Source: Symsagittifera roscoffensis (lineage: Eukaryota > Xenacoelomorpha > Acoela > Convolutidae). From it: DNA of 64,000 bases. This document shows, in pieces, positions 45,351 to 58,949 of this stretch (positions within the stretch are counted from its first letter, which is position 1; every line of letters starts with the position of its first letter). The stretch is from contig NC_087070.1 of the NCBI RefSeq assembly GCF_963678635.1, positions 47,287,467-47,351,466 of the forward strand. Direction: 5' to 3'. The translations under genes and the position numbers were made by a program. Under the pieces are notes generated by a model. That model worked only from the letters and a program-made list of their open reading frames with translations. It made no database searches and was not told the origin of the DNA.

Positions 45351-46537
45351 TAAAATCTACATTCTACCTCGAAAAATTGATTTGTGAGAAAATCAGCCAG
45401 GACGAGGCATAGATAAATCAACGTGCAGTTTTTCTCTATAAAAGATTTGTTTCCCACAGAACTGAGTTTGCGATCAGAGAAGAACAAAAAAGCCTAAAAA
45501 GAGAAAAAATTCGAATCCTACAATTTTCGTACTTGAAAACTATACTAAAAATTTTTTTTCCGTTATACTGTTTTTTATTCAAACTATGAAAGGAATTTTC
45601 AAACAAAATCTTTCAAAAACGTTCAATTGATGAGAAGTTTTTTTTCAAAAGGCTTTAAAAGAGTTTTTGAAATTTGAGCAAAGTATATGACAACCATTTT
45701 TATACTAAAAAAATAACTTTTAGGGTAAGCAGTAATTTTTGGGGAAAAAAGACCGGTTAAAGAGAACAACACTGGATAAATCAGGACAGTTCTTTTATTT
45801 TTCAAAAATTTATCAAGTTTTTTTGAGTGCACGAGAATTTTTTTTGAAAAAATGCAGAGAAAAAAATTCATAAAAAAATGTATTATTTTTTTCAACTAAG
45901 ACCTCACACCATAAATTAAAAAAAAAAGTGTTATACTCTAAATATCATAACCAAAAAATAGGATTGGTTAACGTTTCTGGTTTAAAATTGGAATGATTTT
46001 TGAGCCAGATTGCTTTGTGTAATCGCATATTTTGCTAATCGCACACAGAAAACGAAAATCGAGCGAATTGATTTCCCAGATTGCCCAAATTGGCCAATTT
46101 CTACCCATTATTTCATCACAAATTAACCTTGGTATAAGATCTTTGTAATTTTGAGTATACGGGATTGATCTACTTTAGATGTATAAGTGATTGGTCAAAG
46201 TGTTGAAATTGTTCGGTATGAATGAATCCAACCAACGCAGTCTGAACTGATATCGGAACAAAAAAAGTCAAGACTGAAGCATATAAGGAAGCTCACGAAA
46301 AAAAATCCGACAAACCCGAACATAGGTTTGAGCAAAGTATCCTGGTCAAACTCTATATTGACATTTTAAGATGAATACAAAAATTGAACTGCTCCGTGCA
46401 TTTTCACTAAAAAGTGAACGACCAGGGGATCTTGAATTTTAAAACTAAATGTCCAACATCTGCAGGTGTTTTGCCGTAGGCAATAGTGTTAGTGCCCGGT
46501 TAGTTTTTTCAAGCAAGGTACGTTCAGATTCTGTAAC
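45351..46537. other. Gene-free stretch; may include the 3' terminal repeat of the Ty3/gypsy relic
   Basis: On the minus strand, TGTTACAGAATCTGAACGTA starts at 46538, eight bases after the pol stop, which fits the start of a long terminal repeat. Its other end cannot be fixed because no second copy was found near 51400. The frame 45623-45895 is AT-driven and unsupported. Confidence 0.35.
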
Positions 46538-46543
46538 AACCAT

Positions 46544-47700
46544 CTAATTTAACGGTTTATATCTTCGATTGCGGTCTCTAATCCGTTGAAACAATTCCGT
46601 CCGCTTACTTGGCTTGCTCGACGGGCCTCGGGTGTTCGATTCCTTAGCGCCTTTGGAGCCACTGCCGTTGCTCGCGCACTTCGCGTCTTTAGAATATACA
46701 GGCCTACTGACCAGCTTATTGACCGCTAACCCCCGTGGGTGGTTTAAATGTTCCACATCATACTTGGTGTCCGACCTTTCATTTCAGCTAACCTGTGTCG
46801 GGTGGCGCATTCGATTAGTACGCGGAAATTGAGTATCTAAAAATACTTTTTTTGTTTCAATATTTTGTCCCAGTTAAGTTTTTGTAGCAATGGTTTTCTG
46901 GTGAGATTTCTAAGAATCGTGTTGGCCTCCAGACCGTGGTGTGCTCGAATAGCATGGTTTGCGTTCGGTGCAAACTTGAGAGCACTAAATTCGCGTTTTA
47001 TCATTGGTTCTGGATTCCCATGATTTTTTTCTTTTGCATAAGTCAAGAAAAAAATCTTCAAACTACCTATCGTGCGATTTACGCAGCCGCTGGCTCTATG
47101 CTCGTTTACTGGCGAGTAGATGATTTCAATTCCTTTATTGTTACAGAACATTTTTTTGCTTTTGAAGTAAAGCTAGACTCTTTGATTCCCGTAAATGGTT
47201 TTTGGCACTCTTGGAATATGTAGTTTTTCAGAAATTTGGAACCTTATCCTTTTTCTTATGAATACAAATCATAGCCGACGGCCATCGTGAAAACCGGTCC
47301 ACCACGATGTATTTGTCTGGTTCATTTAAAAATTTGACAGGGCCGCAAAAATCTAATTGTAGGCATTCGTTTGGCTCCTTAATTTCACATATTTTCCCAA
47401 TATCACCTATGCCGCACATTGGTCTTAGATTTTTACCTGCAGCGGTACACTCCTTGCTTCCGTCGGCGGCGGCCACCAAACTCCGGTGGAGATTAGGAAA
47501 CCACGCGTCCCTCGCTGCTTCGAACATGTTACCCCGTCAGTGATGGAGACTATGAATCCAATTAAACAACGCAGTTTCAAGGGGCATTGGGACAACAAGG
47601 AGTTCGTACATCCAAAAACAATTCTCGTTTACATGGAAGTCATTCGTATGGTGACCCATGACCCAGATATGCACCCATTGCTTTGAGATTCCGGTCCAGA
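46544..47700 (-). pseudogene. Ty3/gypsy integrase region (inactive)
   Basis: The minus strand shows an HH..C zinc-binding remnant (WIHSLHH, then a stop), AWFPNLHRSLVAAADGSKEC, CTAAGKNLRPM and the first catalytic region NECLQLDFCGPVKFLN. The first cysteine of the CxxC pair is missing, and the DRFSRWPSA segment lacks two residues before it. The second catalytic aspartate region is degraded and contains a stop near 47190. The catalytic glutamate is replaced: GCVNRTIGSLK where GCVERTIGSLK is usual. The C-terminal frame ends KPLN stop at 46544. Confidence 0.85.
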
Positions 47701-48320
47701 TCAGGGTCTTTTCTTTCTACCATTTCCTTGATCGCCTTCAGTCGTGGGTCTTTAGACTAACGAGTTCTGTTAGGGCGTCTACTGGCGGGATGACAGACAT
47801 CAACACATTAGCTGGGTAAGCCGGCGGAAATATTTTACCCCCAAATGCCGATGGAATTGAAACTACTGTATTACAAAAAATGTCACTCAATCCCGTTGCC
47901 GCCGCCTCCAGTCGATTCGAGTATCCACCGCCTCAACCTCGCTGCTGCTCCCGCTCGTAAAATCTGGATGTTGTGAAAAAAGTTTAATTATTTCTTCAAG
48001 TTAACGCTCGTCATTGTAAAAGTACAAACACAACTAGTTGGAATGGAAGGAATTTCTAACTCACTCAATTAGCAGTCAGTAATGGATTTGACTATTTTTG
48101 CGCCTTTTTGGTCGTTACAATCAGATATACAAATCTCTGCCATCTGATTGGTTGATTTTCGAGCACATAGTTTTCCGCCCTCATCCGGTGTAATTTTGCA
48201 AACAAATTTCCATACTGCACTTTTATTGCCCGAAACAGTCGATATTTTTGATTTGGATTTCATTAACCCGGCGGTGTTTTCTAAATTCGCATATCCGAAG
48301 GAGTTAAAATTTTGAGCGTA
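47701..48320 (-). pseudogene. Ty3/gypsy region between RNase H and integrase
   Basis: Decayed linker. The frame 48069-48263 (minus) has no recognisable domain but lies in register with the element. No host gene is visible. Confidence 0.5.
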
Positions 48321-48837
48321 TTATAGCAACAGTGAGTGTATTATCAATTCTACTAACAGGCAATGCATCACCGACGGGGTGCCTTGGTAAGTAGTCAGCT
48401 CAACCGTTTTTGCCCCTGGCATGTGTTCGATTTTGAAGTTCAGCAAAAATATTCTATCGATCCATCGTGTTAATCTGCTAAACATAAATTTGTTTTCCTT
48501 TATATTTCCATTTAGCAGTGTCACCAACGTCTTATGATTCGTTACGACTAGAAAATGCCTACCAATTAAGTATATTCTAAAATATTCCGAGCCCCATTCA
48601 ACTGCTAACATCTCCAGTTCATTCATTTGTAGAGTACTTTTTCTTCACCGCGTTTGTAAACCGAGATGCGAATGAAATCGGACGCCATCCTTCGGAGCCT
48701 AGTTGTTTTAAGCCATCATGATTTGCATCACAAACGATTGGGATATCCTTATGCACAACAAAATGCTTTAGTTCGATGATGTTCGCCACTTGTTCTTTCA
48801 GTATTTCGAATGTCAATTGGCATTCGTTTGTCCACAT
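48321..48837 (-). pseudogene. Ty3/gypsy RNase H
   Basis: Two frames overlap by eight bases near 48619-48626 with a one-base shift. The first reads IVCDANHDGLKQLG and GWRPISFASRFTN, ending KKKYSTNE. The second reads NELEMLAVEWGSEYFRIYL, then HFLVVTNHKTLVTLLNGN and HMPGAKT. These match the order of gypsy RNase H motifs (DAS.GLGA, ASR, YS.NE, TDH). The aspartate of the TDH motif is N here. Confidence 0.85.
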
Positions 48838-49620
48838 GAATATTTTTTCGTACTCAGTAGTGGAAGCAACGACGCCGTGTATTCCGTTAGCGCCAGCAAG
48901 TATTTGTGTAGGCTGTGTATCGATCCCATGAAGGATTTTAAATGTGACAAAAATTGGAGGGATTTTCTAATTGCGACAATTATCTATGGGGTCGTTTTTG
49001 CTTAGTAAAGGTGTGATGCCAGAATTTGTGATACGTTGTCCCAAACATTCACATTCTTTCCTCGCGAATTTGCTTTCTCCAATTTCAGCGCCATGTTTTT
49101 TTATCTAGTTTTTTTCGCGTTTTTCTCGGCCAACGCGATATGCTCATTTTCGGAACCTTTAGATATAACAAAGATATCGTCAATCAAAGCGTGCGCACAG
49201 GAAAATTCTGAGAGTTTCGCGTCGATGCCACTCTGAAATTCCGCAATCATCGCAGCATAAGTTAGGTCCATCGTAGTGGGAAACAATCCCCATTTTTCCG
49301 TTCACTCATCATTTGCCCCACATTGTCCATTAGCAGCTCAATGCTTGGCATCTGGTACTTCTTTTTAAGTACCTGCTTATTCAATACCCTTGACTCCAAT
49401 GCCAATTTTACCGAATTGACCTTTTTAACTGTGATGACGATCGGTGAGACGAAATAGTCTGAGCACTCTTCCAGTTTTTTTTATGTGCTCATGTGCCAGT
49501 AGCTTATCAATTTCATCATCTATTTTACCTTGTAGTGTGATAGTCACTTTTCTGCCCTTTTGTTGGATAGGCATTCTAAAATTTTGAAGAATTCAGCTTG
49601 AATTTGAAATTTTTGTATGC
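48838..49620 (-). pseudogene. Ty3/gypsy reverse transcriptase with internal deletion
   Basis: The N-terminal part is recognisable (KLLAHEHIKKTGR) and is followed by frameshifted SPIV/SVKLALDSR-type sequence, then TTMDLTYA. This passes directly to AEFQSGIDAKL, so about 50 codons that normally hold the GxYRFxxxPFGL region are missing. The active-site box reads ALIDDIFVISKG (IDD in place of the usual YxDD). The downstream LKLEKAN and SFMGSIHSLHKYL segments lie in shifted frames. Confidence 0.85.
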
Positions 49621-49628
49621 ACCCTACC

Positions 49629-50110
49629 TTATGAAAAAGGCTTTGAAATACTGAAATGTTTCTGCCAGTCATCTAGGTCACCTTCCTGGGTCTCAATATC
49701 CGGTTGCACCTGAATTTTGAGTAATCTTTGCTCCGTTGGCGCTTGAACAAGTATGAACCCCAGTGCCGGCATCAGGACTCTACCGATGATTGATGGGCTA
49801 CAGTCTCCGATCACAATGATTGCTGCCTGGGTTGTCTATCAGTTGGAGTGAAGAGTCGCAATCAATTTCCCCATCAGCTCCAAAGGATTGTTTTCATGAA
49901 TCCTGAAATGGTCGACCTTTGGATCTATCGACTGGGCTGCACGTTCTGCTTTCCTAAGGTATGTTTGAGTTCTCCAATTGTGAAAATGGATAAAGGCGAT
50001 CCGCTATCAATCCAGGCTTGAGTGGAGTGTTCACTGAATTTGAGCCTTAGCTTCGCACCCGCTAATTTCAGTTCCTCTTACTTTCTCCGCCGGATCGACA
50101 TTACAATTTA
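49629..50110 (-). pseudogene. Ty3/gypsy aspartic protease
   Basis: The active-site motif reads AWIDSGSPLSIFTIGEL, with the DSG triplet at 50008-50000. The C-terminal part (IIGRVLMPALGFILVQAP) follows in the frame 49629-49814. The element order gag, protease, RT, RNase H, integrase is the Ty3/gypsy order. Confidence 0.85.
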
Positions 50111-50160
50111 GTTTTTCGAGTTATCTGAATCCCAGCAGTAGACTGCTTCATTGGGATCGT

Positions 50161-51060
50161 TTACCCATCCGACGGAGTATCCATAGCGCGGTGCGTTCTC
50201 GTCCTGTTCCTGGTGAGGATCTCCCTAGTTGCAGTCCTCATGAGTAAGGCCCACACGTCCTTTTGCTTTTGCTCTTCGCCCTCTACACGTGCGCTCACAG
50301 TGTCCCGTTTTTTTAAAACAAAAATGCAGTTAGCGTTTTTCTCGGGACATCTCCCAATGTGGTCCATTTTACACCCACTTTGATCGCAACGCTTGCGACT
50401 CACTCCACCGCAATTTTTTCCTCTAAATACTCCTCTTCAATCCCGATGGTCGTCGAATTGGTCGTCGAAATGGTCGTCGATGTTCACCGCGGATTGAGCT
50501 CACATGTTCTAATTTTATCTGAAGCGCCCCCGCCGTCGTCGTAGCGAGCCCTCCATCGAAAACTTTGCTTTTTTTGATGAATTTTTCCTCTCGTTCATAC
50601 TATAGTTCGGTCCGGTAAACCTCATCTAGATGTTTGGTAGATCGGCAGAGTCCCGTTTGCGCCTCCTTATTCGACAAATTCACTGTAAAAATATCCCGCA
50701 GAACCTTTTGCTCCAGCGTTCCTAGATGGCACCTTGCCGCCAACCCGCTTTGTATTGGATAAAAAATTAAAAACGTCTCGCCGACCCTCTGTTTTCTAGA
50801 CAATATTTGATGTGTTTTGAACGTTTCGTTCCTTTCCTTTTTGAAAAAGTTCGCGAACTCGTTCATTGCTCTTGGATATCTATTCTTCGCCAAGTCCAGT
50901 TGGTGCTTCCAAATGTGGAGTTCATCCTGCCCGCGCTCCCCCATGCTAAAATACAATTAGAAATGAGCGTCTGCTCCACCTCCACACCATTTAACCTTGC
51001 ACATCCTCCGGAAGCCCAACAATTTGAGCTGCTGAGAGGGTGCAATCGAAATAAAAAGCC
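50161..51060 (-). pseudogene. Ty3/gypsy gag with zinc knuckle
   Basis: Frame 50600-50956 carries a capsid-like segment (RKQRVGETFLIFYPIQSGLA, LGTLEQKVLRDIFT). Frame 50161-50403 begins with a knuckle-like CDQSGCKMDHIGRCPEKNA. Stops and a frame change lie between them. The gag start is not clear; the first coding-like residues are near 51050. Confidence 0.75.
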
Positions 51061-51364
51061 GTAGGATTAAATCCCTGCTTTGCTATTACCCCCCAGGTAG
51101 AAGGAGTGATCCAGTTCTCGCATGCAATCGGTGCCTCCGTGCGCTTGCTTGACCAAAACGCCGTGATCCCGAGTAGGTTTTCCCAGTCCCCGCGCCGTAT
51201 CCTGTTGGTTTGCGCCGTGTGAAAACCGAATGAACGATATTTTAATTCTGAATAAAAAAATCTCCTACTGCAATCCGAATTATAAAAACTTCAACTAATT
51301 TAGCTAACGAACACTCCCGATATCAAACTGGCAGGTACTTTTTTGAATTAATCCAGTATCACAG

Positions 51365-51382
51365 ACAGCACCGACGGCGCCA
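51365..51382 (-). promoter_or_regulatory. Primer-binding-site-like sequence of the Ty3/gypsy relic
   Basis: On the minus strand TGGCGCCGTCGGTGCTGT begins with the TGGCGCC typical of tRNA-primed retroelements, about 330 bp upstream of the first gag-like residues. The terminal repeat that should precede it would lie at 51383 and higher, but only about 80 bp separate it from the satellite array, so that repeat is truncated. Confidence 0.55.
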
Positions 51383-51464
51383 ATAAAAAACTAAACGATT
51401 TTAAAACTATTCATCATAAGATATGTGTATATACGAAAAAAAGAAGAAAGGAAAACCCTACTGC

Positions 51465-54400
51465 ACTTTTGAAGCGACGGTGCTTCACAACAGCAGAATA
51501 ATAACGGCAAGACAAAATTATTAAGTAAAATTTCGAGTAGCCTCGTATCGTTTTTTCTCTTTTTTTTTTAATTTTTGATTGGATCTTTTTTTACTTGGAT
51601 CTTTAATACGTTTTTTAATTGGATCTTTTGAACTATCATGCGCCAACTACATCCAGAAACTTTTCTGTTAGTCTTATTTTTTTTGTATATACAATAATAG
51701 TTAAACACAACTTAAAGAAAGAAAAAGACAAATTGTGGGGCGATGTTGCTATAAAACAGCAGAAAGTCAACTGTGAAACAAAATTGATAGATATCATTTA
51801 AAAGCTTCATGTAACTTTTCATCGTTTTTTTCTTGATTTTTAGTGATTTCTGATTCTGATGAAAAATTATCTATGAAAAAATTTGTCATAAATCTTGAAA
51901 ATATGATGGTAGTAGTATACTACGATTTCTATATTTGGATAATTTGAACTATCATCCGCCATTTACATCCAAAAATTTTCTTTTAAGCTGGACTCTTGCA
52001 TATACATGAAGGGTTAAACACATTTATAAAAAAGAAAAAGGAAAGTTTGTAATTTTTCTTCGTTTTTGTATCTTGATATCTAACAACGTTTAACTATAGT
52101 TGAAAGAACATTGTCGTAAATCTTGCAAATATGATTGTTGTTTTATGCTGCGATTTAGTTAATTAAGTCTCATGACTTATCCTCCGAAAATTACATCGAG
52201 AAACAAACTTTTCTGTTAGGCATAACTTTTCCATATGCATGAATAGTTACATGCCTTTATAAAGAAGTAGAATGAAAATTTTTCCCTTAATTGTGGACTG
52301 ATATTGCTTTGCAACAGCAGAATATTAATGGCAAGACGATTTAAAGTAGTATCATTTAATTTAGCCTCTTTTATATTTTTCTCGCTTTTACTTATTGATC
52401 TGTTTATAGATGAAAACTTTCTTTGTATGTCTTGTAAAAACGATGGCAGTAATATAGCAATAATATTTTTTTTAAACAAGCACTTGAATTATCCGCCGCC
52501 AGTGACATCGAGAAAATTTTCTCCTAGGCTAGTCTTTGCTCATGAACGAATGATCAAACACCTCTAAAACTAAGGATTTTGAAGTTTTTCTTGTAACTGT
52601 GGATTGATGTTGCTTTACAAAACAGACGGCAAAACAAAACAAATCAAAATCAATTAAGCTAGCTTCATATTGCTTTTTCCCGTTTTTTTTTTCTTGATTT
52701 CTGTTTAACGATGAAAAACTATCTGATTTTGAATTCTGATTATGATGAAAAATTATCTATGAAACATTTCGTCGTAAATCTTGCAAATATGATAGCAGTA
52801 GTATACTACGGTTTCTATTATTGGATCTCTAGAACTATTTTCCGCCAATTACATCCAAAAAAAATTCTTTTAAGCTGGATTTTTGCATGTACATGGACTT
52901 TTTATAAACAAATTTATAAAAAAAGAAAAAGGAAATTTTTTTCTGCAATTGTGGAGCGATGTTGCTTTACTTTAGCAGCAAGTTAACGGCAAAAGATAAA
53001 AAAAAAATCTTTAACTTAGCCTCATTTAGTTTTTTCCTCGTTTTTTCTTCTTGTTTGAAATGAAATTTAAATTTTGATAAAAAATTGGGGATAAAAATTT
53101 TTCTTAGTTCTTGCAAATTAAAGTAAAATCATTTGAATTAGCCTCTTGTGATTTTTCTTGGTTTTTGTTTCTTGATTTCTAACGAGCTCTAATTATAATT
53201 GAAAAAAAATTGTCGTAAATTTTGCAAATAAGGTTGTAGTAATACGGTACGATTTCTTTGATTAAATCTTGTGAACTATCCCCCAAAAATTATATCGAGA
53301 AACTTTTCTATTAGGCATTACTTTTGCACATGCATGAAAAGTTAAATGTTTTTAAAAGGAAGAAGAATGAAATTTTTTCCCGCAACTGTGGATTGATTTT
53401 GATTAAGAACAGCAGAAAATTCCTGGAAAGACAAAATTAATAAATAAGTTTTTAAATAGCCTCGTATGGTTCTTTCTCCTTTTTCTTCTTGATTTCTAAC
53501 GAGTTCTAATCATGGATTAAATTTTACGTAATAAAATTTTTGTCGTAAATCTTGCGAAAATGATGGTTATAATTTACGACGGTTTCTATAATTGGATCTT
53601 TTGAACTAACATCCGCCAACTACATCCGAACTTTTCTGTTAGGCTTAACTTTTGCATATACAAGAATGCTTAAACGCCTTTATAAAAACTTAAGTGGCAA
53701 CTTTTTCTACAATTGTGGAGCGATGTTGCTTTACAACAGCAGAATATTTACGGCAAGACAAAACAAATAAACATTCTTTAATATAGCTTCAAATCAATTT
53801 TTAACGTTTTTTTCTCCTTGATTTTAAACGAGTTTTAATTATGGATAAAAAATTAAGAATGAAATTTTTTTTTAAATCCTGCAAATTAAATAGTAGTATC
53901 ATTTAACTTAGCCTCTTGTATGTTTTCCTCGCTTTTTTCTTGATGTCTATCGAGCTCTAATTATAGTTGAAAAAATTTGACGTAAATTTCGCAAATATGA
54001 AAGTGGTGTTATGCTACAATTTCTCTAATTGAACCTTGTGAACTATCCTCCGAAAATTACATCAAGAAACTTTTCTCTTAGACATAAATACTGCACATGT
54101 TAGTTCGAACTAAAATTTTTGAACTAAAATTGGTTTTTTTGAACTAAAAATAGTAAGTAAATTTTCGAGTAGCCTCGTATCGTTTTTTCTCCTTTTTCTT
54201 TTTGATTTTTAACGAGTTCTAGAACATCAAGAAACTTTTCTCTTAGACATAAATACTGCATATGCATGAATAGTTAAATATCTATTCAGAAAAAAAATAT
54301 TTTTCGAGTAGCCTCGTATCGTCCTTCCTTCCTTTTCTTTTTGATTTCTAACGAGTTCTAACCATAGATGGAATTTTATGCATACAAAAATTTGTCTTTA

Positions 54401-57400
54401 ATCTTGCAAATATGATGGTAGTAATATACTACGGTTTCTACGATTGGATCTTTTGAACTAACATCCGCCGACTATATCCTGAAACTTTCTGTTAGGCTTA
54501 ACTTTTGCAGATACAAGAATGTTTAAATGCCTTCATAAAAATTTAAAAACAATTTTTTTCTGCAACTGTGGAGCAATGTTACTTTACAAAAGCAGAATAT
54601 TAAGGACAACGCAAAACAAAACAGCATCCTTTAAAGTTAGCTTCATATTGTTTTCTCCCGTTTTTTATTTCTTGATTTATAACGAGTTCTAATTATGGAT
54701 AAAAAATTATGGTTGAAAAACTTCGTAAATCTTACAAAATGATGGTAGTAGTATGCTACAACTTTTTCATTGAATCTTTTGAACCAACCTCCGTCAGTTA
54801 GAACGAGAAAATTTTCTGCTAGGCTCTTTGTTGCATTTGAATGAATGATTAAACACCTTAATAACATTGATTGAATTGTTTTTGCAACTGTGGATTGATG
54901 TTGCTATACAACAGCAGAATATTAACGGCAAGACAAAACAAATAAACATCCTTCAGTGTATCTTCATATCTTCTTCCCCGTTTTTTCTTCTTGATTTATA
55001 ACGAGTTTTTTTTATGGATAAAAATTTTGAATGAAAATTTTTTCTTAATTCTTGCAAATTAAAGTAATATCATTTAACTTAGCCTCTTGTAAGTTTTCCT
55101 TGCTTTTACTTTTTGATGTCTATGGTGCTCTAATTATAGTTGAAAAAATTTGTCGTAAATTTTGCAAATATGAAAGTGGTGTTATGCTACAATTTCTTTA
55201 ATTGAATCTTGCGAACTATCCTCCGAAAATTACATCGAGAAACTTTTCTGTTAGGCATAACTTTTGCATATGCATGAATAATTAAATGTCTATACAGGGA
55301 AAAAAAAGAAACATTTTCCGGCAATTGTGGATTGATATTGCTTTACAACAGCAGAATTTTACTGGCCAGACAAAAATAGTAAGTAAATTTTCGAGAAGCC
55401 TCGTATCGTTTTTTCTCCTTTTTCTTTTTGATTTCTAACGAGTTCTAACCATAGACAGAAATTTATGTATACAAAAATTTGTCTTCAATCCTGCAAAAAT
55501 GATGGAAGTAAAATACTACGGTTTCTATGATTGGATCTTTTGAACTAACATCCGCCAACTTAATCCAGAAACTTTTCTGTTAGGCCTAACTTTTGCAGAT
55601 ACAAGAATGTTTAAATGCCTTTAAAAAAATTTTTAAAAAATTCTTTTTTCTGCAACTGTAGAGCGATATTGCTTTACAAAAGCAGAATATTAAGGACAAC
55701 ACAAAACAAATGAACATCATTTCAAGTTAGCTTCATATCGTTTTTTCCCGTTTTTTCTTCTTGATTTATAACGAGTTCTAATTATGAATAAAAAATTATG
55801 GATGAAAAACTTTTACGTAAATCTTACAAATATGATGGTAGTAGTATGCTACAACTTTTTGATTGAATCTTTTGAACCAACCTCCGCCAGTTAGATTGAA
55901 AAAAATTTCTGCTAGGCTTATCTTTGCATTTGAATGAATGATTAAACACCTTTATCACAAAGAACATTGAACTTTTTTTGCAACTGTGGATTGATGTTGC
56001 TTTGAGACAGCAGAAAATTACTGGCAAGACATTTTAGGCAAAAAATCTTTCAAAGTAGCCTCGTATCGTTCTTTCTCCTTTTTTTTCTTGATTTCTAACG
56101 AATTCTTATCATGGATGGAATTTAATGTATAAAAATTTTGTCGTCAATCTTGCAAGTATGATAGTAGTAACATACCACAGTTTCTATAATTGGTTTTTTT
56201 GAACTAAAATCCGCCAACTACATCCAGAAACTTTTCTGTTAGGCTTAACTTTTGCTTATACAAGAATTTTAAACTCCTTTAGAAAAAGGTTTTTCAAAAA
56301 AAGTTTTCTACAGTTGTGGATCGATGTTGCTTTACAACAGCAGCAAGTTAACGGCAAAACTTAATAAAAAAAATCCTTTAAATTAGCCTAATTTAGTTTT
56401 TTTCCTCGTTTTTTCTTCTTGTTTTTAATGAATAATAATTTTGATAAAATATTATGGATGAAAATTTTTTCTTAGTTCTTGCAAATTAAAGTAAAATCAT
56501 TTAAATTAGCCTCTTTTAATTTTTCTTTGCTTTTGTTTCTTGATTTCTAACGAGCTCTAATTATAATTGGAATAAGTTGTCGTAAATTTTGCAAATGAGG
56601 TTGTAGTAATACGCTACGATTTCTTTGATTAAATCTTGTGAACTATCCTCCAAAAATTACATCGAGAAACTTTTCTGTTAGGCATAGCTTTTGCATATGC
56701 ATGAAAAATTAAATGTCTATCTACACGGGGGAAAATTGAAAAATTTTCCTGCACTTGTGGATTGACATTGCTTTACAACAGCAGAATTATACTGGTAAGT
56801 GAAATTAATAGGTAAATTTTTGAGTAGCCTCGTGCCGTTCTTTCTCCTTTTTCTTCTTGATTTCTAACGATTTCTAACCATGGATGGAAATTTATGTATA
56901 CAACAATTTGTCTTCAATCTTGCAAATATGATGGTAGATGTATACTACGGTTTCTCTAATTGGATCTTTTGAACTAACATCCGCCAACTATATCCAGACA
57001 ATTTTCTGTTAGGCATAACTTTTGCATATGCTAAAAGGTAAATGTCTTTATGAGGAAGAAGAATGAAAATTCTTCCTGCAATTGTAGATTGATTTTGAGT
57101 AAGAACAGCAGAAGATTACTGGCAAGACAAAATCAATTAAACAAATTTTTGAGTAGCCTCGTATGGTTCTTTCCCCTTTTTCTTCTTGATTTCTAAAGAG
57201 TTCTATTCATGGATGAAATATTACGTATGAAAAATTTGTCGTAAATCTTGGGAAAACGATGGTAGTAATATACGACGGTTTCTATAATTGGATCTTTTGA
57301 ACTAACATTCGCCAACTACATCCGGAAACTTTTCTTTTAGGCTTATCTTTTCCATATACAAGAATGTTTAAACGCTTTTATAAAAAATTAAGAAACAACT

Positions 57401-58949
57401 TTTTTCTGCAATTGTGGAGCAATATTGCTTTACAACGGCAGATTATTAACGACAAGACAAAAAAAACTTCGCTTAATGTAGCTTCATATCGTTTTTTTTC
57501 GGTTTTTCTTCTTGCTTCATAATGAGGGTTAATTTTGGAGAAAAAATATTGGATGAAAATTTTTTCTGAATTCTTACAATTTAAAGTAATATCATTTAAC
57601 TTAGCCTCTTGTAAGTTTTCCTCGCTTTTACTTGTTGATGTCTAACGAGCTCTATTTATAGTTGAAAAAGTTTGTCGTAAATTTTGAAAATTTGATGGTG
57701 GTATTATGCTACGATTTATTTATTAGAATCTTGTGTTTTATCCTCCGAAAATTACATCGAGAAACTTTTCTGTTAGGCATAACTTTTGCATATGAATGAA
57801 TAGTTAAACGTCTATGCAGTGAAAAAATGAAAAGTTTTCCGGCAATTGTGTTTTGATATTGCTTTACAGCAGCAGAATTTTACTGGCAAGTCAAAATTAA
57901 TAAATAAATTTTCGAGTAGCCTCGTATCGTTCTTTCTCCTTTTCTTCTTGATTTCTAGCGAGTTCTAACCATAGATATAATTTTATGTATAAAAAGTTTG
58001 TCCACAATTTTGCAAATATGATGGTAGTAATATACTACGGTTCTTATAGTTGGATCTTTTGAACTAACATCCGCCAACTACATCCGAACTTTTCTGTTAG
58101 GCTTAAGTTTTGCAGATACAAGAATGTTTAAATGCCTTTAAAAGAAAATTTAAAAAGAATTTTTTTCTGCAACTGAAGAGCGATGTTGCTTTACAAAAGC
58201 AGAATATTAAGGACAAAACAAAACAAATAAACATCCTTTAAAGTTAGTTTCATATCGTTTTTCCCCGTTTCTTCTTTTGATTTATAACGAGTTCTAATTA
58301 TGTATAAAAAATCATGGTTGAAAAATTTTCACGAAATTCGTACTAATATGATGGTAGTAGTATGCTACAACTTTTTAATTGAATCTTTTGAACCAACCTC
58401 CGCCAGTTAGATCGATGATTTTTTCTGCTAGGATCATCGTTGCATTTGAATGAATGATTAAACATCTTTATAACAAACAACATTGAGTTTTTTTTGCAAC
58501 TGTGGATTGATATTGCTTTAAAACAGCAGAAAATTACCGGCAAGACATATTAAACAAAAAATCTATTAAAGTAGTCTCGTATCGTTTTTTCTCCTTTTTC
58601 TTCTTGATTTCTAACGAATTCTAATCATGGCTGAAATTTTATGTATAAATAATGTTGTCGTAAATGTTGCAAATAAGATGGTAGCAATAAACTACTGTTT
58701 CTATAATTAGTTTTCCTGAACTGATATCCGCCAACTACATCCAGAATGTTTTCTGTTAGGCTTAACTTTCGCTTATACAAGAATTTTTAAACGCCTCTAT
58801 AAGAATGTTTTTTAAAATTTTTTTCTGCAATTGTGGAGCGATGTTGCTTTACAACAGCAGAATATTAACGGCACGACAAAACAAATAAAAATCTTTTAAG
58901 TTGATTTATAACGAGTTGTAATTATGGATGAAAAATTATGGATGAAAAC
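51465..58949. repeat. Satellite-like array, about 325-bp monomers (left part)
   Basis: Roughly 25 monomers in the same orientation. A consensus monomer contains TTCTTGATTTCTAACGAGTT, ATGATGGTAGTAGTATACTA, ATTGGATCTTTTGAACTAAC, ATCCGCCAACTACATCCAGA, AACTTTTCTGTTAGGC, CAATTGTGGAGCGATGTTGC, TTTACAACAGCAGAATATTA and ACGGCAAGACAAA. Starts of successive units are mostly 305-330 bp apart, but units of about 120 bp recur (near 53050, 53815, 54990, 56415 and 57510). The short units share TTCTTAATTCTTGCAAATTA followed by an AGCCTCTTGTAA-type phrase. This suggests a higher-order pattern. Divergence between monomers is moderate (about 10-25% by eye). Frames inside are shadows. Confidence 0.9.
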
